A stretch of DNA of 64,000 nt from Polyodon spathula (Eukaryota > Chordata > Actinopteri > Acipenseriformes > Polyodontidae), in NCBI RefSeq assembly GCF_017654505.1, contig NC_054571.1, forward strand, positions 5,117,366-5,181,365, in the 5' to 3' direction. The notes beneath the pieces are model-generated. The model had not been told where the DNA came from. It saw nothing but the letters and a program-made list of their open reading frames with translations, and made no database searches. Of the stretch, positions 1 to 11,204 are shown piece after piece. Positions within the stretch are counted from its first letter, which is position 1; every line of letters starts with the position of its first letter. A program made the translations under genes and the position numbers.

Positions 1-737
1 ACTAAATAAAATAAGTTCTAAAAACTGGTACAACGTTATATAAAATAATACAGAATCACACAAACATAAGAAATAAAAAAGTAAATTAACCAATAGTTTA
101 ACACTTTACAAAAAAATTCTGTGATCAGAATGGGACATGCAGTTATCCAGTGTAGTTTATTTGCAATGTATTCACTTATTTGTTGGTCCCTTGAAATGAC
201 TGTTAAAGAGAAACCACTATAACTATATATATACCGTCGAACTCGATATATATATATATATATATATAATATATTTCATATATATATATTATATATATAT
301 TACCCGGAGTCAGTCAGTGTACAGGAATTAAGGTAGGTCAAAAAAACACTTGCAGTATTTAACGCTCTAAAGTGACTCACGAGATAATGAAGGTGTTTTA
401 GTTTATAAACTCAACATCAAACCAGAGATGGGCGTCCATCTATTATTATTTTTTTTGTACAGTTTGCCGGCTTTACCTTGTTTTTATTACCCGTTCCTTT
501 CCAGTTTCTCTAAGATATGAATGTACCAGCTTTACATCTTTTTAGTTTTTATTATTTTACGTATTCTCATTTTGTTGATCATTAATGAACATTTTTGGGT
601 GTTGTCGAGTGATTGAAAATGAGACATTGTTTAAATAGAAAGTTAGTCACTGAACAGCGTAATGGAGCTAAGCATTACAAATGAATGGGAGATTTTTATT
701 TGTTTGTTTATTTATGTTCTGATGGCTCATTGGACAG
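1..737. other. AT-rich intergenic DNA, no gene seen
   Basis: No spliced exon, RNA gene or recognisable transposon protein is visible. A TA-rich microsatellite lies at about 222-300. Short open frames around 662-900 lack any family motif and are treated as chance. Confidence 0.6.
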
Positions 738-1612
738 AAATACCTCGTTTCCATAGTCAAGCTAACTCGAGTGCACTCAAGTGCTCCAGGGTTAGCCTGA
801 ATTTTGCAAAACTCGAGTTGAAGTGCAACGTGAATTGGCAAAAAAATAGCGTTTCCAGGGTTTCCTGAGTTTGTCGAGTTATTACGTGAGCTGGACAAGT
901 CTCACTCCTGTTCTTGCGAGAGGTGGTCAGATAGTAACCAGGTAACCAGATTACTGGATCATCATTACTGACATTGTAACATTGTTATCACCAAACATGA
1001 TAATGAATACTTTTCTAGAAAATTCACTGCAGACTGTCTTGTGATATTGGACGGTGCCCTAAAATCACATCTAAACTATCATATGTTTTGAGATCTTTTG
1101 TTATTGTGGACCTTAATTTTTTTCCCTACACTGGAGCGCCTTCCTACTCACACCCATAGAAATTAAAACTTAGCTTATATTTTGAAAACTTTGATTTCGA
1201 AAAGATCCTTGAAGCTGACTTTGAATGACCCGATCTCCCCAAACGTCAGTAATAATGTTTCATCATGATTCCATGTTGCATAATGTGCTGTCATGTTAAA
1301 TAGTGTTTTGGGGGGGGTTATGGAGTTAAATTATAGGTAAGCTATTATTTTGTTTTTTCTAACCGTAATTTGCATCTGACACTAGCTTTAGAGATTGTTG
1401 CTAAGACCCAGGATTCCTTGATTAGTGACGTATTTTCTGTTCTGCCCGAATTAATTCGGACCAGCCTACATAGTGAAATGGTAGCAAAGAACTCAGGTGC
1501 ACGCCCAAATTGGAGGCCAACTTGAATTTTACAAAAACATGGAAACGCAGTTCTGGGGGGACAATAAGGGTGTATACTCAAGTTGGCTTGACTGTGAAAA
1601 CAAGGTGCAAGA
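738..1612. mobile_element. possible old DNA transposon with inverted ends
   Basis: The segment near 741-775 (CCTCGTTTCCATAGTCAAGC and onward) is similar, by eye, to the reverse complement of about 1576-1610 (CCTTGTTTTCACAGTCAAGC). Weaker inverted similarity continues inward on both sides. No transposase and no convincing target duplication is visible, so this is a tentative degenerate non-autonomous element. Confidence 0.35.
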
Positions 1613-1921
1613 TGCTTACTTGTCTACTGTTAAGTGAGTTTCATTATCACACATGAGTACATCTAGTCTGCTGTGTGCGGAACACAACTTCACTTCTCAA
1701 AATACACTAGCAGCTCTTCGGCTACAGACAAAAAAATAGAACAAATTAAAAACACCAGTTTCGACAAAAATTCAGGATCGCTGCAAGCTCATGAATCAAG
1801 GTAAATATGATAATATACAACCGTTTATTTCAGTCCACAATTACATATAAAACTAGATATACTGTTTATTCTGTATTCTGATCTCAATGCTGTTGATCAA
1901 GTTTGAACCACACGTTTTTAT

Positions 1922-4172
1922 TAAGAACATAAGAACATAAGAAAGTTTACAAACGAGAGGAGGCCATTCGGCCCATCTTGCTCGTTTGGTTGTTAGTAGC
2001 TTATTGATCCCAAAATCTCATCAAGCAGCTTCTTGAAGGATCCCAGGGTGTCAGCTTCAACAACATTACTGGGGAGTTGATTCCAGACCCTCACAATTCT
2101 CTGTGTAAAAAAGTGTCTCCTATTTTCTGTTCTGAATGCCCCTTTTTCTAAACTCCATTTGTGACCCCTGGTCCTTGTTTCTTTTTTCAGGCTGAAAAAG
2201 TCCCTTGCGTCGACACTGTCAATACCTTTTAGAATTTTGAATGCTTGAATTAGGTCGCCACGTAGTCTTCTTTGTTCAAGACTGAACAGATTCAATTCTT
2301 TTAGCCTGTCTGCATATGACATGCCTTTTAAGCCCGGAATAATTCTGGTCGCTCTTCTTTGCACTCTTTCTAGAGCAGCAATATCTTTTTTATAGCGAGG
2401 TGACCAGAACTGCACACAATATTCAAGATGAGGTCTTACAAGTGCATTGTACAGTTTTAACATTACTTCCCTTGATTTAAATTCAACACTTTTCACAATG
2501 TATCCAAGTATCTTGTTAGCCTTTTTTATAGCTTCCCCACATTGTCTAGATGAAGACATTTCTGAGTCAACAAAAACTCCTAGGTCTTTTTCATAGATTC
2601 CTTCTCCAATTTCAATATCTCCCATATGATATTTATAATGTACATTTTTATTTCCTGCGTGCAGTACCTTACACTTTTCTCTATTAAATGTCATTTGCCA
2701 TGTATCTGCCCAGTTCTGAATCTTGTCTAGATCATTTTGAATGACCTTTGCTGCTGCAACAGTGTTTGCCACTCCTCCTACTTTTGTGTCATCTGCAAAT
2801 TTAACAAGTTTGCTTACTATACCAGAATCTAAATCATTAATGTAGATTAGGAATAGCAGAGGACCTAATACTGATCCCTGTGGTACACCGCTGGTTACCA
2901 CACTCCATTCTGAGGTTTTTCCTCTAATCAGTACTTTCTGTTTTCTACATGTTAACCACTCCCTAATCCATGTACATGTGTTTCCTTGAATCCCAACTGC
3001 GTTCAGTTTGAGAATTAATCTTTTGTGCGGGACTTTGTCAAAAGCTTTCTGGAAATCTAAATAAACCATGTCATATGCTTTGCAATTATCCATTATCGAT
3101 GTTGCATCCTCAAAAAAATCAAGCAAGTTAGTTAGGCACGATCTCCCTTTCCTAAAACCATGTTGACTGTCTCCCAGGACCCTGTTACCATATAGGTAAT
3201 TTTCCATTTTGGATCTTATTATAGTTTCCATAAGTTTGCATATAATAGAAGTCAGGCTTACTGGTCTGTAGTTACCTGGTTCAGTTTTGTTTCCCTTTTT
3301 GTGGATCGGTATTACGTTTGCAATTTTCCAGTCTGTCGGTACCACCCCTGTGTCAAGAGACTGCTGCATGATCTTGGTTAGCGGTTTGTAAATTACTTCT
3401 TTCATTTCTTTGAGTACTACTGGGAGGATCTCATCCGGCCCAGGGGATTTGTTTATTTTAAGAGCTCCTAGTCCCTTTAACACTTCTGCCTCAGTTATGC
3501 TAAAGTTATTTAAAACTGGATAGGAACTGGATGACATGTGGGGCATGTTGTCAGTATCTTCCTTTGTAAAAACTTGTGAAAAGTAATCATTTAACATATT
3601 TGCTATTTTTTTTTCTTCCTCTACGATTTTGCCATTTGTATCTCTTAAACATTTAATCTCCTCTTTGAATGTTCTCTTGCTGTTGTAATATTGGAAAAAC
3701 ATTTTGGAATTAGTTTTAGCTCCCTTAGCAATGTTCATTTCTATTTCTCTCTTGGCCTTTCTAACTTCCTTTTTGACTTGCATTTGCAGTTCTGTGTACT
3801 CTTTCTGTGTACTTTCTTATTGGTCCTTTTTTAATGCTCTGTAAAGTGCCCTTTTTAGCTGAATATTTTTTTTAATTGATCTATTAAACCATTTTGGCAA
3901 TTTAGTTTTACATTTAGATTTGTCTACTTTAGGGATATAATTGTTTTGCGCCTCTAGTACTACGTTTTTGAAGAACAACCATCCTTCTTCTGTGGGTGTT
4001 TTCTCTATTTTACTCCAATCTACTTCTGTTAGTCTCTGTTTCATGCCTTCATAGTTTGCTTTTCTAAAATTGTAAACCTTAGCTTTAGTCTTTACTTTTG
4101 AGGATTTAAAAAACACTTCAAATGAGACCATGTTGTGGTCTGAGTTTGCCAGTGGTTCTCTGACCTCTGTTA
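1922..4172 (-). mobile_element. CR1 LINE copy A, 5'-truncated
   Basis: On the minus strand this copy carries the end of the endonuclease and the complete reverse transcriptase of a CR1-clade LINE, then the 3' tail ending in repeated TTATGTTC units at 1922-1945. The RT has the usual blocks (PGPDEI, NYRPVSLTS, QHGFRKGRSC, YLDFQKAFDKVPH, SGVPQGSVLGP, FADD). The frame is open from 3783 to 1993 (596 codons) and from 4131 to 3817. The two are separated by an in-frame TAA near 3820 where the full-length copy at 23461-27628 has a Lys codon. Homology ends at about 4172, so most of the endonuclease and all of ORF1 are missing. It looks young: long frames survive and it is nearly identical to the other copies. 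Confidence 0.93.
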
Positions 4173-4916
4173 GTTGTATTTGTAATTTCTAAATTATTGC
4201 CCCTAGTAAATTTTGGTGACAGTCTCAATAGGTACATTTCCTGGTTAAATAAACTAGACACCACGTGGTACGCTGGTCTCTGTTGTTCATATTGCGACAT
4301 AAGAATATTGCAGAGGTGCGTTAAACCAGGCGAACTTTCACAACCAACTGTGTTCACTTTGAACAAGGCTAGTTGAATGGTTTACTGAACATTCCACGAA
4401 CATTTGAAATATGCAACCCATCCTGAAATCCAAAAGCAAAACGACCAGATTAGCTATTTTTCTTTTTAAGTAAACAGATCATCATCATCATCATCATCAT
4501 CATCATAATAATACTAATACTACTACATTGCTGGATGGCGTCCTCTCTACCCCCCCTCTGTAAATACAGTATAATCGTAAATCTCGAAAAACTACTCACT
4601 TCTAAATCTTTTGTAGTCATTTTTCTATTACTTTAGTATAAATGCATGTTAATTTGAATTCATATGTTGTTTTTTTCTGACTTTATGTGAATGAAAAGAC
4701 ACACATTTGCCCGTTTTCCCATTGGAAATAGTGATATTTTGAAATATCACTGTCCTGGTCACAAAAGCAAAGTTTGTGGGGAATAATAGCCATTTTCTAT
4801 ACTTTGAGGCATAAGCAATTAGGAAATAACACTTACTACCCAGGAACAAAAATTGTGTTACACAGTGTTATCCGTCAGAGCCCGTGGTTTTTTTTTTTTT
4901 TTTTTTTTTTTTTTGC
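4173..4916. other. intergenic, no gene seen
   Basis: Unique AT-rich sequence with an (ATC)n run at about 4482-4506 and a 25-30 base poly(T) run ending at about 4914 next to CR1 copy B. Nothing else is recognised. Confidence 0.6.
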
Positions 4917-5672
4917 ATGTGTAAGGTACTGCACGCAGGAAATAAAAATGTACATTATAAATATTATATGGGAGATATTGAAATTGGAGAAGGAATCTAT
5001 GAAAAAGACCTAGGAGTTTTTGTTGACTCAGAAATGTCTTCCTCTAGACAATGTGGGGAAGCTATAAAAAAGGCTAACAAGATGCTCGGATACATTGTGA
5101 AAAGTGTTGAATTTAAATCAAGGGAAGTAATGTTAAAACTGTACAATGCACTTGTAAGACCTCATCTTGAATATTGTGTGCAGTTCTGGTCACCTCGCTA
5201 TAAAAAAGATATTGCTGCTCTAGAAAGAGTGCAAAGAAGAGCGACCAGAATTATTCCGGGCTTAAAAGGCATGTCATATGCAGACAGGCTAAAAGAATTG
5301 AATCTGTTCAGTCTTGAACAAAGAAGACTACGTGGCGACCTAATTCAAGCATTCAAAATTCTAAAAGGTATTGACAGTGTCGACCCAAGGGACTTTTTCA
5401 GCCTGAAAAAAGAAACAAGGACCAGGGGTCACAAATGGAGTTTAGAAAAAGGGGCATTCAGAACAGAAAATAGGAGGCACTTTTTTACACAGAGAATTGT
5501 GAGGGTCTGGAATCAACTCCCCAGTAATGTTGTTGAAGCTGACACCCTGGGATCCTTCAAGAAGCTGCTTGATGAGATTTTGGGATCAATAAGCTACTAA
5601 CAACCAAACGAGCAAGATGGGCCGAATGGCCTCCTCTCGTTTGTAAACTTTCTTATGTTCTTATGTTCTTAA
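4917..5672 (+). mobile_element. CR1 LINE copy B, 3' end only
   Basis: Plus-strand CR1 fragment starting in the post-FADD part of the RT and running through the normal C-terminus (stop at 5600) to the TTATGTTC tail. The frame is intact over the retained part (about 230 codons). It is strongly 5'-truncated and preceded by a poly(T) run. It lies 0.75 kb from copy A in opposite orientation. Confidence 0.92.
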
Positions 5673-6379
5673 ATAAAGGAAAGTAGGTAGCAAAATGTTC
5701 TTACTCAGTAGTGGTTTATTCGACTAATAATTATATAGAAAAGTAATTAAAAAAATAAACACCTACGTACTGTTTTAAATTGACTGAATAACCCAAACTA
5801 TCACATAGTAGGCCTATATTTAAATAAGAAAATTATTTTTTGAAATCACCTTGGTTATGTTTTATAGGTGCAAATTAAGTGGTATGAAATTATCTTCAGT
5901 TGTTGACTGAGTTTTTGGTAACTACCAAATCATATAGACCTATAAAGACAGCGATTTAAAAAAAAAAAAAAAAAAAGTAACATTTGCCTCAATATCGTTC
6001 AATCCTGCTGTATGACCTTATAAATTCTAAAGTTACAAACACAACTGAGCTGTTTTGAAAATGAAAGCTAATTGCAGCACGGTACCGCTACATTTAAAAG
6101 ATTCATGCAACGTGTTATGCTAACTGGTTTGTTCATAAATGTGTATGCTCGCACCCTACCTTTTCATTGCGTTTTTAAATGCTGTACAATTTTGAAGATT
6201 TCCATTATATGTGAGTAAGTGTTAAAACTTCATGTTGATGTTGGACTCTGCTCTCACCAAGATAAACACCAACTAAGACATAGCTTCTTTTACTGTAAAC
6301 TATTGTGATCCATCTGCGTTTCCTTTCATCTGATGATGTAGATATCCTTCTGCTTGGTAATGATGGCGGAAGTGTAATG
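5673..6379. other. intergenic, no gene seen
   Basis: AT-rich sequence with a poly(A) stretch at about 5958-5976. No motif is recognised. Confidence 0.55.
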
Positions 6380-6532
6380 CCAGCTCTAGTAGAGTAGCTA
6401 GTTGAGTGTACCAAAGTTTCTTCCTTTCATATGCCTCATCCACAGCATCCTACCATGGCACTGTTAACTACCAGGTGAACAAGGCGTGCTGATTCAGACC
6501 ACAAGACAATATCTGGTCGAAGGTTAGTGTGC
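6380..6532 (-). pseudogene. short protein relic of unknown repeat
   Basis: Read on the minus strand, two adjacent frames give LRPDIVLWSESARLVHLV and then, after a frame change, VDEAYERKKLWYTQLA. Both halves look like one broken protein segment of a kind I associate with repeat-derived reading frames in fish and invertebrates, but I cannot name the family with confidence. It is cut by the start of CR1 copy C. Confidence 0.4.
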
Positions 6533-7733
6533 CAGTAACTTGCTTGATTTTTTTGAGGATGCAACATCGATAATGGATAATTGCAAAGCATATGACATGG
6601 TTTATTTAGATTTCCAGAAAGCTTTTGACAAAGTCCCGCACAAAAGATTCATTCTCAAACTGAACGCAGTTGGGATTCAAGGAAACACATGGATTAGGGA
6701 GTGGTTAACATGTAGAAAACAGAAAGTACTGATTAGAGGATAAACCTCAGAATGGAGTGTGGTAACCAGTGGTGTACCACAGGGATCAGTATTAGGTCCT
6801 CTGCTATTCCTAATCTACATTAATGATTTAGATTCTGGTATAGTAAGCAAACTTGTTAAATTTGCAGACGACACAAAAGTAGGAGGAGTGGCAAACACTG
6901 TTGCAGCAGCAAAGGTCATTCAAAATGATCTAGACAAGATTCAGAACTGGGCAGACACATGGCAAATGACATTTAATAGAGAAAAGTGTAAGGTACTGCA
7001 CGCAGGAAATAAAAATGTACATTATAAATATCATATGGGAGATACTGAAATTGGAGAAGGAATCTCTGAAAAAGACCTAGGAGTTTTTGTTGACTCAGAA
7101 ATGTCTTCATCTAGACAATGTGGGGAAGCTATAAAAAAGGCTAACAAGATGCTCGGATACATTGTGAAAAGTGTTGAATTTAAATCAAGGGAAGTAATGT
7201 TAAAACTGTACAATGCACTAGTAAGACCTCATCTTGAATATTGTGTGCAGTTCTGGTCACCTCGCTATAAAAAAGATAATGCTGCTCTAGAAAGAGTGCA
7301 AAGAAGAGCGACCAGAATTATTCCGGGCTTAAAAGGCATGTCATGAGCAGACAGGCTAAAAGAATTGAATCTGTTCAGTCTTGAACAAAGAAGACTACGT
7401 GGCGACCTAATTCAAGCATTCAAAATTCTAAAAGGTATTGACAGTGTCGACCCAAGGGACTTTTTCAGCCTGAAAAAAGAAACAAGGACCAGGGGTCACA
7501 AATGAGACAAAGGGGCATTCAGAACAGAAAATAGAAGGCACTTTTTTACACAGAGAATTGTGAGGGTCTGGAATCAACTCCCCAGTAATGTTGTTGAAGC
7601 TGACACCCTGGGATCCTTCAAGAAGCTGCTTGATGAGATTCTGGGGTCAATAAGCTACTAACAACCAAACGAGCAAGATGGGCCGAATGGCTTCCTCTCG
7701 TTTGTAAACTTTCTTATGTTCTTATGTTCTTAA
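6533..7733 (+). mobile_element. CR1 LINE copy C, 5'-truncated, decayed
   Basis: Plus-strand CR1 copy beginning inside the RT (LLDFFEDAT) and reaching the TTATGTTC tail. It has an in-frame 6-bp deletion (one TGTACA lost near 6690), a stop created near 6741, a TAT-to-TGA change near 7344, and a small deletion near 7506 that removes part of the C-terminal frame. FADD and the thumb region are still readable at 6759-7346. Confidence 0.92.
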
Positions 7734-7744
7734 TCTCAGGTGGG

Positions 7745-8515
7745 AAAATAAGCTGTTGTCCAACAAAAATATTCTAGAAATTTGTAGAAAATTCATTAAA
7801 AATAAAAACTGAAATAGCTGGGTTGGATAAGTGTCTACCCTCCCTTGTAATCCTAAGTTAGCTCAGGTGTAAAAATCGCCTTCACAATCACACATCAAGT
7901 TAAGTGGCCTCCACCTGTGTTAAATTCAGCAGTTCCTGTAGGTTCCCTCTGCTGGGTAGTACATTTCAAAGCAAAGACTCAACCATGAGCACCAAGGCGC
8001 TTTCAAAAGAACTCCAGGACAAAGTTTTTGAAAGGCATATATCAGGGTATAACAAAATATCAAAGGCCTTGAATATCCCTTGGAGCATGGTCAAGACGAT
8101 TATTAAGAAGTGGAAGGTGTATGGCACCACAAAGACCCTGCCTAGATCTGTCTGCCCCTCCAAACTGGATGACTGAGCAAGAAGGAGACTGATCAGAGAG
8201 GTTACCAAGAGGCCAATAGCAACTTTGTAAGAGCTACAGGCTTTTATGGCCAAGACTGGTCAAAGTGTGCATGTGACAACAATATCCCAAGCACTCCAAA
8301 AATCTGGCCTGTATGGTAGGGTGGCAAGAAGGAAGCCATTACTAAAGAAAGCCCACCTTGAATCCTGTTTGAAGTATGCAAAAAACTCTCAGGAGATTCT
8401 GTAGCCATGTGGCAAAAAGTTTTGTGGTCTGACGAAACTAAAATGGAACTTTTTGGCCTAAATGCAAAGCGTTATGTTTGGCGCAAACCCAACACAGTGC
8501 TTCACCCACAGCTTA
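7745..8515 (+). mobile_element. Tc1-like transposon, 5' part
   Basis: The frame from 7985 encodes the paired-type N-terminal helix-turn-helix of a Tc1-like transposase (SKELQDKVFERHISGYNKI, then SMVKTIIKKW). After a stop at 8174, readable pieces continue in shifted frames to VLWSDETKMELFG near 8430, which contains the first catalytic Asp of the DDE domain. Upstream sequence resembles the 5' untranslated region of such elements. The element is interrupted at about 8515 by CR1 fragment D. Its 3' untranslated end appears to resume at about 8958. Confidence 0.8.
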
Positions 8516-8957
8516 CAGCTTTCCCACATTTCTGAGTCAACAAAAGCTCCTAGGTCTTTTTCATAGATTCCTTCTTCAATTTCAGTATCTCCCATATGAT
8601 ATTTATAATGCATATTTTTATTGCCTGCGTGCAGTACCTTACACTTTTCTCTATTAAATGTCATTTGCCATGTGTCTGCCCAGTTCTGAATCTTGTCTAG
8701 ATCATTTTGAATGACCTTTGCTGCTGCAACAGTGTTTGCCACTCCTCCTATTTTTGTGTCATCTGTGAATTTAACAAGTTTGCTTACTATACCAGAATCT
8801 AAATCATTAATGTAGATTAGGAATACTGATCTCTGTGGTACTCCACTGGTTACCTTACGCCATTCTGAGGTTTCTCCTCTAATCAGTACTTTCTGTTTTA
8901 ACCACTCCCTAATCCATGTACATGTGTTTCCTTGAATCCCTACTGCGTTCAGTTTGA
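8516..8957 (-). mobile_element. CR1 LINE fragment D
   Basis: Minus-strand internal RT fragment (FADD region and thumb) truncated at both ends and lodged inside a Tc1 element. It shares with copy F (54203-56956) a deletion that turns the usual SSSRQCGEAIKKAN stretch into WESCK, so D and F belong to one subfamily. Confidence 0.88.
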
Positions 8958-9080
8958 ATTATGGTTTTTCAGTTTTGTATTTAATATACTTTTTTTTTTT
9001 TTCTCAATAAAAACTTTTTTCCCCTTAATGGAGTGGAGTATGGTGTAGATAACTGAAAAAAATGTTTAAGTTCTGGAAAT
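8958..9080 (+). mobile_element. probable Tc1 3' untranslated end
   Basis: A/T-rich text with GAGTATGGTGTAGATAACTG near 9030 resembles the 3' end of Tc1-like elements and probably continues the element interrupted at 8515. This rests on resemblance only. Confidence 0.4.
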
Positions 9081-9104
9081 TTCTGAAAAGCAAATGAGGG
9101 AAAA

Positions 9105-9390
9105 AAGTTACAAGATAAAGATAGAAGAATTGTCACAATAGAATAATTGTGAGGAAGGTTAATAAGAATCCGAGATTGACTGCCAAATATGTTCAAAGTG
9201 AACTGTCTGCAAGTGGGACTGGGGTTTCCATTTCAACCATAGGCTGGGTATTGCATGGTGAAGGTCTCAATGGTCGCAGGCCAAGGTAAAAGCCACTCTT
9301 AGGAAAACGTTACAAGGACAATCGCTAAAATTTTGCAAAACGGCATGTGAATAATAGATATGAGTTCTGGTCAAAGGTTTTGTATATATG
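9105..9390 (+). pseudogene. Tc1-like transposase relic
   Basis: Plus-strand frames read LIRKVNKNPRLTAKYVQSEL, then STIGWVLHGEGLNGRRPR, FAKRHVNNRYEFWSKVL. This is the second helix-turn-helix and linker of a Tc1-like transposase from a different family than the one at 7745. Stops interrupt it and no ends are seen. Confidence 0.75.
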
Positions 9391-9567
9391 TGTGTGTGTA
9401 TAATCCCACATATCACATGGAGCCTGTTTGTTGCACAAATTCTGGTGAGTCAGTAAATAAGTGCAAGGTATTTGTCATTTGTAGCAAATACGAACATCTG
9501 ATTTTTGTATCCGAATACATGTAAAAAAAAATGTATTTGACTATTCAGATATTTGTCCCAGCACTAA

Positions 9568-9745
9568 TCTAAATGCAAGCCTATTTATTTTAAACACAGT
9601 CCTTTCAGCTATGTCTTTTTGACGTATCTTGTTTATGTTCCTTAAAAAACAGAGAATGAAAGGGCCATGAAATAATTAGATATGCGTGTCACTGAAATCA
9701 AAGTTGTATAGGGTCGGATATTGAGTGCTGACTGTATGTACAGTA
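9568..9745 (-). mobile_element. Tigger/pogo-like MITE fragment
   Basis: The reverse complement of this stretch matches the left 180 bases of the element at 50466: the end CAGTCAGCACTC, then CGACCCTATA and the following AT-rich body. Only one terminus is present. Confidence 0.55.
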
Positions 9746-10394
9746 TGTAGTTTTGTTTTTTGTGTAGCATTATTTTCAATGTCTAGGGATAGGGAATAGG
9801 GAGTTCATTAAAAAATTGCCTCTTGGAAAGGAGAGGAAAGGCTCACTAGCTGGGGAGGGAGTTCGTTTTTCATCATTTAGTGCACTGTAACCTGAGCCCA
9901 GTGCTCTTTTAGCCCTCTGACCAAACAGACAGGCAGGCTGGGAGGGTGACGGAGGCAGAGGAGATATCATTAACGCTGGGAGCTGAATTGAGTCATCTGG
10001 AGCAGGCAGGCAGGCTTCACATAACAGGGCAGCTGCTCTGGATAACGACCAGCTTCCAGGAAATTCAATACAGCACCACCAAGTAAGGCTGGGACAAGGC
10101 CTCCTTTTTTACCATCGATGCATCATTTTCCAAAGCAGCAGATGTACCTCAGTCCTTAAAAAACATCACCAAAAGTAACAGAAATACTACTTTTAGAACT
10201 AATGATAATATACTGAATATGTAACATACCAAATCGCTACTAAATTATTAAACTATTACTGTACATCAATTCAGTGGTATCAGATAATGCATAACTCCTT
10301 TTAAAAATATCTTGCCTTATTTTCATCGTTGAATAATTAAACAAGTAAATCTAAGTAACGCTGGCTCATTCAGGAACAACCAGCATTCTAGATA
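9746..10394. other. intergenic, no gene seen
   Basis: Mixed-composition sequence with purine-rich stretches at 9780-9960. No transposon or exon is recognised. Confidence 0.5.
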
Positions 10395-10845
10395 AGGTTT
10401 TGATAATATACTGATAGACATCAACAACTTTTTTCTGGAGGTCTTCAGGAATTTCTTCTGATCGTGGCATGATGTGCCTCTAGAACCTGTGTGCTGACAA
10501 CTTCACTGTGATGGTAAGGGCCAAATTTAGTCAGATTTATATTGGGCAGGGCTGGCCCAAATCAGGCCTGATTGTTAACCAAGTATTCAAACAGCTGACC
10601 CTAATTATCCCTTTAATTGGGTTGAGTTAACTGGGGGGGGAATAACTTTTTCACACCTGAAGACTGCATGTTTCGTTACCTTGCACACCAAACAAATGAA
10701 AGAAGCACCAAACGTTGGTATCATTTTTTTCTCTCAGACTCCCTCAAAGATCTGACCAAATTCAATGTGAAAAATGTGCAAAAATGCAGAAAATCAGACA
10801 GTCGGCAAATACTTTTTCACGGTACTGTATGTATATATATCTTTA
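10395..10845 (-). mobile_element. Tc1-like deletion derivative
   Basis: On the minus strand the right end begins with a terminal-type sequence (TACCGTGAAAAAGTATTTGC near 10830), followed by untranslated sequence and the start of a transposase, MPRSEEIPEDLQKKVVDVYQ, at about 10470-10400. The frame then ends in unrelated sequence. The catalytic domain is absent, so this is a remnant or a non-autonomous derivative. Confidence 0.7.
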
Positions 10846-11204
10846 TATATACATATCTTTCTCAAGGGAGCCTGTGTTTGAATCAAAACATTGGAGGTAT
10901 TTATAGGTGTTTGACGGCATGACAACTACTTGTTATTGTTTATATTCAAATCCATGATTTATTCTTACATGATGTAATGGTGTTCTATATATTGTGACAT
11001 CATTTTTACTTATATCTTTAAATCTATATTAATTCTAATTAATATTATTTTATGTAAACTTATATTTATATTCTCATGCAATGCTGGCTCTCGGATCATC
11101 CTTGGTTTGGTGTCCCCAGCGCATCAGCATGCACAACTTTTGAATTAATTTGGTTTATTTAATTATTTTTAACTTTTATATGTTTATTGGAATTAATTAG
11201 TTCA
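10846..11204. other. intergenic, no gene seen
   Basis: AT-rich sequence, possibly including the 3' untranslated tail of the Penelope element to its right. No other feature. Confidence 0.45.

Noticed and set aside
662..898. Opposing short open frames
   Set aside because: No motifs, no splice context, and they lie on a possible inverted-end element.
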